Source of the DNA: Imbroritus primus
GTDB taxonomy: Bacteria; Pseudomonadota; Gammaproteobacteria; Burkholderiales; Burkholderiaceae
Direction of reading: 5' to 3'
Assembly: GCA_000272025.2 (NCBI GenBank)
Contig: AKCV02000015.1
Location: 558,001 to 622,000, forward strand
DNA: 64,000 nucleotides
Both the position numbers and the translations under genes were made by a program. Below are positions 27,880-36,300 of the stretch, piece after piece. Numbering within the stretch: the stretch's first letter is position 1; each line of letters begins with the position of its first letter. The notes under the pieces were generated by a model, which saw nothing but the letters and a program-made list of their open reading frames with translations, made no database searches and was not told the origin of the DNA.

Positions 27880-28809
27880 TTGCGATACGAACTGACCGAC
27901 CTGCGCCTGTTCCTGGCGATTGCCGAAGCCCAGAACCTGTCTGCCGGGGCAGCGGCCGTGCACATCACGGCATCCGCCGCCAGCTATCGCCTGAAGAATC
28001 TCGAGCAAGCCATGCATACACCGCTGTTCGTACGGGCGGCGCGCGGCATGGAGCTGACGCCAGCCGGTGAAACCTTGCTGGCGCACGTGCGCGAACTGTT
28101 CGTCAATATCGAGCGCATGCATGGCGAGGTGGGGCGCTTTTCCGCAGGACTCAAGGGGCATATCCGCCTGCTGGCCAACAGCAGCTCACTGAACGGTTTC
28201 GTCACGCGGGCCGTCAGCCGTTTTCTGATTGCCAATCCCGATATCAACATCGAACTCGAGGAGCGCGCCAGTCACACCGTCCTGCCGTCGATCGTGGCGC
28301 AGGAAGCGGATGTCGGCATTTGCGCCGGCACGGTCGAGAGTGCCGACATGCGCGTGCTGCGCTATGCCGTCGATGAACTGGTGGTCGTCACGCCGCCGGG
28401 ACATGCGCTGGCCGGCCCGGATCCGATTCGCTTCGTAGCCGCGCTCGACTGCGATTTCGTGTCGATCAACCGCAGCACCAGCAATTTTCAGTTTCTGCGC
28501 GAGACCGCGCAGCGTGCCGGCAAGCATCCCAATGTCCGGCTGCATGCGCACGATTTCGACGCCGTGCTGTCCCTGGTAGCCGATGGCGTGGGCGTGGCGC
28601 TGGTCCCGCGCAGCGTGGCGAGCGAGGCGCTGGCGCGGGGCAGTATCGCAGCTGCCAGGCTCGACGAACCGTGGGCGCGGCGAGAACTGCAGCTGATTGC
28701 ACCGCCGGCTGACCGCCTGCCGGGGTTTACCGAAACATTCATTCAGTTCCTCGTCAACGATCCGCGTGTTGTCGCGACGCGGGGCGATGTGCTCAGCGCT
28801 TGCGGTTGA
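27880..28809 (+). CDS. LysR-family transcriptional regulator
   Basis: The N-terminal winged helix-turn-helix (LTDLRLFLAIAEAQNLSAGAAAVHITASAAS) is followed by a periplasmic-binding-like effector domain. The TTG at 27880 gives a 309-residue protein starting RYELTDLRLF, which mirrors its paralogue at 31908-32810 (MHYDLTDLRLF). A GTG at 27826 would add 18 residues unlike the family. GGAAG lies upstream of the TTG. Its 3' end overlaps the convergent enoyl-CoA hydratase gene by 17 bases. It is a reasonable candidate regulator for that CoA-transferase/Bug/hydratase operon, but it does not have the usual divergent placement. Confidence 0.87.
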   Translation: MRYELTDLRLFLAIAEAQNLSAGAAAVHITASAASYRLKNLEQAMHTPLFVRAARGMELTPAGETLLAHVRELFVNIERMHGEVGRFSAGLKGHIRLLANSSSLNGFVTRAVSRFLIANPDINIELEERASHTVLPSIVAQEADVGICAGTVESADMRVLRYAVDELVVVTPPGHALAGPDPIRFVAALDCDFVSINRSTSNFQFLRETAQRAGKHPNVRLHAHDFDAVLSLVADGVGVALVPRSVASEALARGSIAAARLDEPWARRELQLIAPPADRLPGFTETFIQFLVNDPRVVATRGDVLSACG

Positions 28810-29569
28810 GGAAGGTCTGCATGTGGTGCTGCGGCTCGCCTGTCTCGAAGGCGCTGCCAAATTCCGCCACGCTGTTGCCAATGGATGTTTCGAGCGGCTC
28901 GTCTTCCCACTCGCGCAGCAGGCGTTTCTGCTGGCGCATCGCCACCGGCCCGCATTCCGCCAGGATGCCGGCCACACGCCCGACCTCGGCATCGAGTTCG
29001 CCCAGTGGCACCACACGGTTGACCAGGCCCCATGAAAGGGCCTCGGCGGCGTCGATGACTTCGCCGGTCAGCAGCATCCAGTTGGCGCGCGACTGGCCGA
29101 CCAGGCGCGGCAGCAGCGCGGCATGGATCACGGAGGGAATGCCGACGCGCACTTCGGGCATGCCGAAATGGCCGTTGTCGGCGGCGATCCGCAGGTCGCA
29201 GGCCAGCGCCAGTTCCAGCCCGCCACCGAGGCACCAGCCCGGCATGCGTGCGATCACCGGCGCAGGAAACAGCCGCAAGGCATCGCACAGGGCCCGCAAG
29301 CCGCTGATAAAGGCTTCGCCGCTAGTACGCTGCAGCTGCACCATTTCCTTGATGTCTGCGCCGCCGATGAAACCCTTCTCGCCCGCACCGGCCACGACCA
29401 GCACGCGGATGTCGTCGCGGGCGGCCAGCGCCGCCACGGCGGCGCGCAGATCGTTGATGACCAGCGTGCCGAGGATATTGAGCGAGCCTGCGTCACGGAT
29501 CGTCAGCGTGGCTATGCCACGGCTGTCGACGGCGATGCCGGCATGCTTGAACGTGATGTCCTGCGTCAT
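28793..29569 (-). CDS. Enoyl-CoA hydratase/isomerase (crotonase family)
   Basis: Crotonase-fold enzymes hydrate or isomerise CoA thioesters. The protein has 258 residues. The first oxyanion-hole segment (KGFIGGADIKEM), the second (GGGLELALACDLRIAADN) and the region that carries the catalytic Glu (FGMPEVRVGIPSV) are all present. The N-terminus is the ATG at 29569, eight bases after the stop of the Bug receptor gene. It is the last gene of an operon with a CaiB-type CoA-transferase and the Bug receptor, so its substrate is probably the CoA ester formed by the transferase. The identity of that acid is unknown. Confidence 0.85.
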   Translation of the reverse strand: MTQDITFKHAGIAVDSRGIATLTIRDAGSLNILGTLVINDLRAAVAALAARDDIRVLVVAGAGEKGFIGGADIKEMVQLQRTSGEAFISGLRALCDALRLFPAPVIARMPGWCLGGGLELALACDLRIAADNGHFGMPEVRVGIPSVIHAALLPRLVGQSRANWMLLTGEVIDAAEALSWGLVNRVVPLGELDAEVGRVAGILAECGPVAMRQQKRLLREWEDEPLETSIGNSVAEFGSAFETGEPQHHMQTFLNRKR

Positions 29570-29577
29570 GGCTGGCC

Positions 29578-30549
29578 TTACTGCAGTTTGGTGAACTTGA
29601 TGTCGGTCACGAGTTTCTGCCAATGCTTGTTCTGGCTCTCGATCAGGTCGCCGAAGGCCTTGCGGCTCATCGGAGCAGGGAAGGCGCCCTGCTTCTCGAT
29701 GGCCGCGATCACCTCCGGATCGGCCAGCGCCTGGCGCACGGCCTTGTTCAGCGTATCGAGCACCGGGCCAGGCGTGCCAGCCGGCGCACCGAGACCGAAC
29801 CACGAGGGGTTATTCATGATCGGCAGACCCATTTCCGCATAGGTCGGCACGTTCGGTAGCGATTTCAGCCGCTGCTTGGCCGCCACGGCCAAGGGGCGGA
29901 GGCGCTTGCCTTCGATCAGGCCGGACGACGACGGAATGTTGTCGAACACCACCTGGATCTGGCCAGCGACGGCATCGTTCAACGCCGGGCCGAGACCCTT
30001 GTAGGGGACGTGCAGCATCTTGGTGCCGGTGGCATGCATGAACAGCTCGCCGTTCATGTTGCTCAGCCCGCCGTTACCCGAGGAACCGAACGAGTACTTG
30101 CCCGGATTGGCCTTCAGCAGCTTGATGAATTCCGGCAGGTCCTTGGCCGGGAAATCGGGGTTCACCACCAGTACGTTCGGCACGTCAGCGAGGTTGCTGA
30201 TCGGCGCGAAGTCCTTGACCGGATCGTAAGGGGTCTTGACGTACACATTCGGGTTCACCGCGTGCGAGCTTTCCACCACCATCACCAGCGTGTAGCCATC
30301 AGGCGTCTGCTTGGCCGCGAATGCGCTGCCCACTGCACCGCCTGCACCGGGGCGGTTATCTACCACGAACGGCTGCTTGAGGATGGTGCTCAGCTTGGTG
30401 CTGACGATGCGCGCGACGATGTCGGTGGTGCCGCCGGCCGCATACGGCACGATCAGCTTGACTGGGCGGTCCGGATACTCCGCCTGTGCGGCAGTGGTGA
30501 AGCCGGCGAGGGCCAGTGTTGCGACAGTAAGGGCAGCGTACTTGTTCAT
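29578..30549 (-). CDS. Bug-type tripartite tricarboxylate receptor (TctC family)
   Basis: Bug proteins are periplasmic receptors for carboxylates and other small acids. They are greatly expanded in Burkholderiales, mostly without a cognate permease. The protein has 323 residues with a Sec signal (ALTVATLALAGFTTAAQA). The family motifs are YPDRPVKLIVPYAAGGTTD, VDNRPGAGGAVGSAF and PYKGLGPALNDAVAGQIQV. No tctA or tctB gene is nearby. Its place between a CoA-transferase and a hydratase suggests that it binds the substrate of that pathway. Confidence 0.88.
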   Translation of the reverse strand: MNKYAALTVATLALAGFTTAAQAEYPDRPVKLIVPYAAGGTTDIVARIVSTKLSTILKQPFVVDNRPGAGGAVGSAFAAKQTPDGYTLVMVVESSHAVNPNVYVKTPYDPVKDFAPISNLADVPNVLVVNPDFPAKDLPEFIKLLKANPGKYSFGSSGNGGLSNMNGELFMHATGTKMLHVPYKGLGPALNDAVAGQIQVVFDNIPSSSGLIEGKRLRPLAVAAKQRLKSLPNVPTYAEMGLPIMNNPSWFGLGAPAGTPGPVLDTLNKAVRQALADPEVIAAIEKQGAFPAPMSRKAFGDLIESQNKHWQKLVTDIKFTKLQ

Positions 30550-30616
30550 TGTGTCTCCTGCATCGATCGTTGTATGGGCGGGGGTGACTGTGTGACTAAA
30601 AAAGAAAATGGATCAC

Positions 30617-31765
30617 TCATGACCGTTCGCCGAGCAGCGGCGGCGGCTCTAAGCGGGCGTCGGGTGCATCGGCCAGCATGGGGTTGCGTACCATCGGGAT
30701 GCGCCCGAGTATCGGATGGTCGGCATGCTGGACCAGCCTGCGATGCACGACTTGCGGGTGCGCGAAGACTTCCTCGAGCGTATTGATCGGCCCCCACGGT
30801 ACGCCGGCGGCATCGAATGCGTCCGTCCAGGCCTGCCGTGTGCGCATGGGGAACACCTCGGCCAGGATGGCGCGCAGGGCCGGCAGGTTTTCGATGCGTG
30901 CCGAGTTCAGCGCATAACGCGCGTCGCCGGCCAGCGCTTCCAGTCCGGCCACCTCGCAGAAACGGGCGAACTGCGTGTCGTTGCCGATGGCAAGGATCAG
31001 GTAGCCGTCTGCGCAGCGGAAGACTTCATAAGGCGCGCAATTGGGGTGTGCGTTGCCGCTGCGTTCCGGATTCTTGCCGGAGATCAGGTAGTTCGCGCCC
31101 TGGTTGGCATTCAGTGCAACTGCCGCATCCAGCAGCGCAATGTCGAGATAGACGCCGGTACCGGTGGCATGCCGCTGGTACAGCGCTGCAAGTACTGCGG
31201 TGGTGGCATACATGCCGGTGGTCACGTCGATCACCGCCACGCCTGTGCGCAGGGGCCCGGCACCCGGCATGCCATCGGGCTGGCCGGTGTAGCTCATCAG
31301 GCCGCCCATGCCCTGGAAGACATAGTCATAGCCGGGTTTGTCAGCCATCGGGCCAGTCTGGCCGAACCCCGTGATCGAAACATAGACGAGGCGTGGATTG
31401 AGCGCCCGGAGCGTGTCGTAGTCGAGGCCATAGCGCGCCAGCGTGCCGGCTTTGTAGTTCTCGACCAGTACGTCGGCCTCGGCAGCCAGGCCACGCAGCG
31501 TGGCAAGACCTTCCGGCGTGGAGAAGTCGAGCGTCATGGAGCGCTTGCCGCGATTGCAGCAGATGAAATAGCTCGACATGCGCGCCGAGCCGTCGGGCGA
31601 TTCGAGGTAGGGTGGGCCCCAGCCACGTGTATCGTCACCGCCCTCGGGGCGCTCGATCTTGGTCACCTCGGCGCCAAGGTCAGCCAGGTTCTGGGTGCAC
31701 CAGGGACCGGCGAGGATCCGTGACAGGTCCAGGACCTTGATGCCCTGGAGGGCGTTGTGCAGCAT
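30617..31765 (-). CDS. Class III CoA-transferase (CaiB/BaiF family)
   Basis: Family III CoA-transferases move CoA between carboxylic acids, with an aspartyl-CoA intermediate. The protein has 382 residues. The N-terminus (GIKVLDLSRILAGPWCTQNLADLGAEVTKIE) and the central KPGYDYVFQGMGGLMSYTG are typical. The probable catalytic aspartate is D180 in VAVIDVTTGMYA. It is the first gene of a three-gene minus-strand operon with the Bug receptor and enoyl-CoA hydratase genes. Specific acids cannot be assigned. Confidence 0.87.
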   Translation of the reverse strand: MLHNALQGIKVLDLSRILAGPWCTQNLADLGAEVTKIERPEGGDDTRGWGPPYLESPDGSARMSSYFICCNRGKRSMTLDFSTPEGLATLRGLAAEADVLVENYKAGTLARYGLDYDTLRALNPRLVYVSITGFGQTGPMADKPGYDYVFQGMGGLMSYTGQPDGMPGAGPLRTGVAVIDVTTGMYATTAVLAALYQRHATGTGVYLDIALLDAAVALNANQGANYLISGKNPERSGNAHPNCAPYEVFRCADGYLILAIGNDTQFARFCEVAGLEALAGDARYALNSARIENLPALRAILAEVFPMRTRQAWTDAFDAAGVPWGPINTLEEVFAHPQVVHRRLVQHADHPILGRIPMVRNPMLADAPDARLEPPPLLGERS

Positions 31766-31907
31766 GATGTCTCCGCTCGATTCGTTCTGCGGAGCAGTAT
31801 ATGGAGCGGCCCATGGCGCGACCAGCGCACATTTTCGAAAGCTGCGTTCGTGGATTTTGAACGCTGCGCCGGACCACGCCGGATGGTGCTGAACCGCGCC
31901 AGATACC

Positions 31908-32810
31908 TCAGACAGGCGCCTGGGCGGCCTCGGTCAGGTAGCGGATCAGGGTGTCCGCGAACTGCGGCAGGTTGCCGCCCGGGCGCCGGCACAGGCGCAT
32001 CTCGCGGCGTGCCCACGTATCGGTCAGCGGTACCATGCGCAGGTCCTTGCGGTTGGCATAGCGCATGGCACAGGAGCGCGGCACGATGGCGATGCCCGCG
32101 CCGGCTTCGACCATGCGGCACACGGCATCGAAACTGCCAACGCGGACCCGCAGACTGATGCGCTTGCCGAGTCCGGCTGCCATGCCGTCGAGAAACGACT
32201 GGATGGCGCTGAATTCGTTCAGGCCGACGAAGCGGTGCGCGTCGAGCAGGTCAGCAAAGCGCAGTTTTTTGAAGCTCGGCAATGGGTGATTGATCGAGGC
32301 GATGACGATCAGGTCATCGCTACCCAGCAATTGGACCTCCAGCCCCTCGGTGGCGACGCTGCCGGCCACAATGCCGAGGTCTGCGCCGCCGGCATTCAGT
32401 GTCGCCACGATTTCCTGCGAGAGCTGTTCTTCCAGCTCGATGTCGACGCCCGGGTTGTCGGTGAGGAAGCGCGACAGCGCATCGGCGAGAAAGGAATGCG
32501 TGGCCGTGGTATTGGCCAGCACGCGCAACCGGCCCTTGACGCCTTGCGCAAATGGCTGCAGGTCGGCGTGCAGGCATTCCAGCTCGCGGAACACCTCGCG
32601 CGCATGCTGCAACAGCATGTGGCCCGCGGGGGTGAGCTGGACCCCCTTGGCCTGGCGCACCAGCAACTGGGTTTCGAACGCCTCCTCCAGCTGCTTGATG
32701 CGATTGCTGGCCGCCGGCAGCGACAGGCAGGCGCGCTCGGCCGCACGTGTCAGGTTTTCGGTGTCCCCTACGTGCAGGAAGAGGCGCAGGTCGGTGAGGT
32801 CGTAGTGCAT
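31908..32810 (-). CDS. LysR-family transcriptional regulator, divergent from the CoA-ester operon
   Basis: This is a 300-residue LysR protein with the N-terminal DNA-binding domain (LTDLRLFLHVGDTENLTRAAERACLSLPAAS) and an effector domain beginning near residue 90. It starts at the ATG at 32810 (MHYDLTDLRLF). It is divergent from the hydratase-led operon at 32984, with a 173-base shared region, the classical position for control of that operon. It is clearly a paralogue of the regulator at 27880. The CaiB gene lies downstream on the same strand. Confidence 0.88.
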   Translation of the reverse strand: MHYDLTDLRLFLHVGDTENLTRAAERACLSLPAASNRIKQLEEAFETQLLVRQAKGVQLTPAGHMLLQHAREVFRELECLHADLQPFAQGVKGRLRVLANTTATHSFLADALSRFLTDNPGVDIELEEQLSQEIVATLNAGGADLGIVAGSVATEGLEVQLLGSDDLIVIASINHPLPSFKKLRFADLLDAHRFVGLNEFSAIQSFLDGMAAGLGKRISLRVRVGSFDAVCRMVEAGAGIAIVPRSCAMRYANRKDLRMVPLTDTWARREMRLCRRPGGNLPQFADTLIRYLTEAAQAPV

Positions 32811-32983
32811 GAAGGCAGGTGCCGGGAAAATGATGAGAGCAACGCCCGAGTGTAGCGGAGTCTCCGTGCCGGCGGAACACAGGGAGACTTCAGCTGCGCG
32901 AAACCCGCGCTTTGGCACATGCGAATAGGCAAGACTCGGGGGCGCGGGCATAGTGGCCGCATTCCCGTGCTTTTGGCTGCTTT

Positions 32984-33862
32984 ATGGACCCCGCTCACCT
33001 GGACCCCACCCACCTGGACCTCACCCACCTGCAACAGTGGATCGGCCGCACCGAGCGGCACGACGACCAGATTACCCTGACCCCGGTGGCGGCCCTTGCG
33101 GCCACGCTCGATCGGGATGATCCCGCGCCTCGTGCCGGCGATGCGTTGCCGCCGCTGTGGCATTGGCTCTACTTCCTGCCACTGCACCGCCAGTCCGAAC
33201 TGGGCCCGGACGGCCACGCCAGCCGCGGCGGCTTCCTGCCGCCAGTGCCCCTGCCGCGCCGCATGTGGGCCGGCGGGCGGCTGGCATTCCATCGCGCGCT
33301 GGCGCTTGGCAGTGCCGTCACGCGCACGTCGACCGTGGGTGATGTGCAGGTCAAGTCAGGCCGCAGCGGTACGCTGGCCTTCGTGCTGGTACGCCATGAG
33401 GTCGCCGATGCCGAGGGCGTATTGCTGAGCGAGGAGCACGACATCGTGTACCGCGCCCAGCCACAGCCGGGCGACCCCGCGCCCAAGCCGCAGCCGGCGC
33501 CTCAGGATGCGCAATGGTCGCGCGAGATCGTGGCCGATGCCACGCTGCTGTTCCGCTATTCGGCCTTGACTTTCAACGGCCATCGCATCCATTACGACTT
33601 GCCGTACGTGACGCAGGTCGAGGGCTATCCCGGGCTGGTGGTGCACGGCCCGCTGATCGCCACGCTGCTGGTGGACCTGTTGCGCCGCAACCTGCCGGAT
33701 GCCACGGTGCGTACCTTTGATTTCAAGGCAGTACGACCGACATTTACGCCACATGTGTTCCGCGTTAGCGGCGCGCTGGATGAGGATGGCAAGACCGTGC
33801 GCCTGTGGGCGCAGGATCACGAAGGCTGGCTCACCATGACGGCGACCGCCACGATCGGCTGA
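32984..33862 (+). CDS. MaoC-like hydratase, mesaconyl-/itaconyl-CoA hydratase type
   Basis: The protein has 292 residues with two hot-dog domains. The C-terminal motif SALTFNGHRIHYDLPYV, then EGYPGLVVHGPL, is the hallmark of mesaconyl-C4-CoA or itaconyl-CoA hydratases and related FAS1-like dehydratases. These add water to give citramalyl-CoA. The N-terminus has an unusual threefold HLDxTHL-type repeat (DPAHLDPTHLDLTHL), which may be partly untranslated if a later start is used. It is the first gene of a five-gene operon that also holds a CitE-like lyase, which fits a hydratase-lyase pair. The substrate is inferred. Confidence 0.78.
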   Translation: MDPAHLDPTHLDLTHLQQWIGRTERHDDQITLTPVAALAATLDRDDPAPRAGDALPPLWHWLYFLPLHRQSELGPDGHASRGGFLPPVPLPRRMWAGGRLAFHRALALGSAVTRTSTVGDVQVKSGRSGTLAFVLVRHEVADAEGVLLSEEHDIVYRAQPQPGDPAPKPQPAPQDAQWSREIVADATLLFRYSALTFNGHRIHYDLPYVTQVEGYPGLVVHGPLIATLLVDLLRRNLPDATVRTFDFKAVRPTFTPHVFRVSGALDEDGKTVRLWAQDHEGWLTMTATATIG

Positions 33863-33909
33863 TCGCTATTCATCGATACATTCTGTTTTGACTGATTCAA
33901 GGTAATTTC

Positions 33910-35073
33910 ATGACGCTCGATACCACCGACCAGTTCCAGGACATCCGCGAAGCGGTGCGCGACCTGTGTGGCCAGTTCTCCTCCGAATACTTCCGCAAGG
34001 TCGACGAGGCCCGCGGCTATCCCGAGGAATTTGTGGATGCGCTGACCAAGGCCGGCTGGCTGGCAGCGCTGATTCCGCAGGAGTACGGCGGCTCCGGGCT
34101 GGGCCTGACGGAGGCCTCGGTGATCATGGAAGAGATCAACCGTTCCGGCGGCAACTCCGGCGCCTGCCACGGCCAGATGTACAACATGGGCACGCTGTTG
34201 CGCCATGGCTCCGAGGCCCAGAAGCAGTTCTACCTGCCAAAGATCGCCAGCGGCGAACTGCGCCTGCAGTCCATGGGTGTGACCGAGCCGACCACCGGCA
34301 CCGATACCACCAAGATCAAGACCACGGCGGTGCGCAAGGGCGATAAATATGTGATCAATGGGCAGAAGGTGTGGATCTCGCGCATCCAGCATTCAGACCT
34401 GATGATCCTGCTGGCGCGCACCACGCCGCTGGCCGAAGTGAAGAAAAAGTCGGAAGGCATGTCGATCTTCATCGTCGACCTGCGCGATGCGATTGGCCAC
34501 GGCATGACGGTGCAGCCGATCCTGAACATGGTCAACCACGAGACCAACGAACTGTTCTTCGATAACCTCGAAGTGCCGGCGGAAAACCTGATCGGTGAGG
34601 AAGGCAAGGGCTTCAAGTACATCCTCGACGGCCTCAACGCCGAGCGCACGCTGATTGCCGCCGAATGCATCGGCGATGGCTACTGGTTCATCGACAAGGT
34701 GACCAAGTACGTCAACGAGCGCGTGGTGTTCGGCCGCCCCATCGGCCAGAACCAGGGCGTGCAGTTTCCCATCGCGCGCGCCTATACCAATATCGAGGCG
34801 GCGAACCTGATGCGTTTCAAGGCGGCGGCACTGTTCGATGCGCAGAAGCCGTGCGGCACGGAGGCGAACATGGCCAAACTGCTGGCGGCTGACGCCTCGT
34901 GGGAAGCCGCTAATGCCTGCCTGCAGTTCCACGGCGGCTTTGGCTTTGCCGCGGAGTACGATGTCGAGCGCAAGTTCCGCGAGACACGCCTGTACCAGGT
35001 TGCACCCATCTCCACCAACCTGATCCTGTCCTACGTCGCCGAGCACGTGCTGGGCATGCCGCGTTCGTTCTGA
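33910..35073 (+). CDS. Acyl-CoA dehydrogenase
   Basis: This FAD enzyme desaturates an acyl-CoA at the alpha-beta position. The protein has 387 residues. The FAD/substrate motif MGVTEPTTGTDTTKIKTTA, the central VWISRIQHSDLMILLART and the C-terminal HGGFGFAAEYDVERKFRETRLYQ are typical. At the place where most family members carry the catalytic Glu (YEGT) this protein reads VAPIST, so that Glu is missing. A Glu at residue 245 (NAERTLIAA) falls in helix G, where isovaleryl-CoA and long-chain dehydrogenases keep their catalytic base. The enzyme may therefore be of that subtype. It lies between the hydratase and CoA-transferase genes. Confidence 0.85.
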   Translation: MTLDTTDQFQDIREAVRDLCGQFSSEYFRKVDEARGYPEEFVDALTKAGWLAALIPQEYGGSGLGLTEASVIMEEINRSGGNSGACHGQMYNMGTLLRHGSEAQKQFYLPKIASGELRLQSMGVTEPTTGTDTTKIKTTAVRKGDKYVINGQKVWISRIQHSDLMILLARTTPLAEVKKKSEGMSIFIVDLRDAIGHGMTVQPILNMVNHETNELFFDNLEVPAENLIGEEGKGFKYILDGLNAERTLIAAECIGDGYWFIDKVTKYVNERVVFGRPIGQNQGVQFPIARAYTNIEAANLMRFKAAALFDAQKPCGTEANMAKLLAADASWEAANACLQFHGGFGFAAEYDVERKFRETRLYQVAPISTNLILSYVAEHVLGMPRSF

Positions 35074-35083
35074 GGAGATTGCC

Positions 35084-36262
35084 ATGCGCCCGCTCGACGG
35101 CATCACTGTCATCACGCTCGAACACGCCATTGCCGCGCCATTCTGTACACGCCAGCTGGCGGACATGGGGGCGCGCGTGATCAAGGTGGAGCGGCCGGGC
35201 GTGGGCGATTTCGCCCGGGGCTACGATGATCGCGTCAACGGGCTGGCATCCCATTTCGTCTGGACCAACCGCTCCAAGGAAAGCCTGACGCTTGACGTCA
35301 AGCATGCCGAGGCGGGCGACATTCTCGACAGGCTGCTGGGCGAGGCCGACGTACTGGTGCAGAACCTTGCACCCGGCGCGGCGGCGCGCCTGGGGTTGTC
35401 ATATGAGGCACTGCACGCGCGCTATCCCCGGCTGATCGTGTGCGATATCTCCGGCTATGGTAGCGACGGACCTTATCGCGACAAGAAGGCCTACGACCTG
35501 CTGATCCAGAGCGAGTCGGGTTTCCTGTCCGTGACCGGTACGCCGGAGACGCCAGTGAAGTCGGGCTGTTCGATTGCCGATATCGCGGCCGGCATGTACG
35601 CCTATACCAATATCCTCGGCGCGCTGATCCAGCGTGGCAAGACCGGACATGGTTGCCGTATCGACATCTCGATGCTCGAATGCATGACCGAGTGGATGAG
35701 CTTTCCACTGTACTACGCCTTTGAGGGCGCTGCGCCGCCGCCGCGTGCCGGTGCCGCGCATGCCACGATCTTTCCATATGGTCCGTTTGTCGCAGGCGAT
35801 GGCAAGGCAGTGCTGTTGGGCGTGCAGAATGAGCGCGAGTGGGCCGCGTTCTGCACGACGGTGTTGGGCCAGGGCGCGCTCGCCAGCGATGCACGCTTTA
35901 ACAGCAACACCCAGCGCGTGGCGCATCAGGCGGAACTGCGCGAACTGATCACGGCGGCATTTGCGGGCAAGACTTCGGCCGAGGTCATCGGCCTGCTTGA
36001 AGAGGCCAATATCGCCAATGCACGCATGAGCGAGATGCAGGATGTATGGCAGCATGCACAGCTCGCGGCCCGCCAGCGCTGGACCGAGGTCGCCACGCCG
36101 GCCGGCACCGTGCCGGCGCTGCTGCCGCCTGGCGTCGCGCCGGGCGAGCCGGTGCGCATGGATCCCGTGCCTGCGCTCGGCGAACATACCGACAGTATTC
36201 TCGCCAGCCTCGGCTACAGCGCGGAGGCAATTGCCACGTTGCGCGCCGGGCACGCCATCTGA
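35084..36262 (+). CDS. Class III CoA-transferase (CaiB/BaiF family)
   Basis: The protein has 392 residues. The N-terminal GITVITLEHAIAAPFCTRQLADMGARVIKVE and the motif YDLLIQSESGFLSVTG are typical of family III transferases. The probable catalytic Asp is D166 in SIADIAAGMYA. GGAG lies before the ATG, ten bases after the acyl-CoA dehydrogenase stop. In context it probably activates a dicarboxylate such as mesaconate, itaconate or citramalate by transfer from another CoA ester. That choice is an inference from the neighbouring hydratase and lyase. Confidence 0.87.
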   Translation: MRPLDGITVITLEHAIAAPFCTRQLADMGARVIKVERPGVGDFARGYDDRVNGLASHFVWTNRSKESLTLDVKHAEAGDILDRLLGEADVLVQNLAPGAAARLGLSYEALHARYPRLIVCDISGYGSDGPYRDKKAYDLLIQSESGFLSVTGTPETPVKSGCSIADIAAGMYAYTNILGALIQRGKTGHGCRIDISMLECMTEWMSFPLYYAFEGAAPPPRAGAAHATIFPYGPFVAGDGKAVLLGVQNEREWAAFCTTVLGQGALASDARFNSNTQRVAHQAELRELITAAFAGKTSAEVIGLLEEANIANARMSEMQDVWQHAQLAARQRWTEVATPAGTVPALLPPGVAPGEPVRMDPVPALGEHTDSILASLGYSAEAIATLRAGHAI

Positions 36263-36300
36263 CATTGACCTCGCGGCGCACGCCAGGAGCATATTCCATC

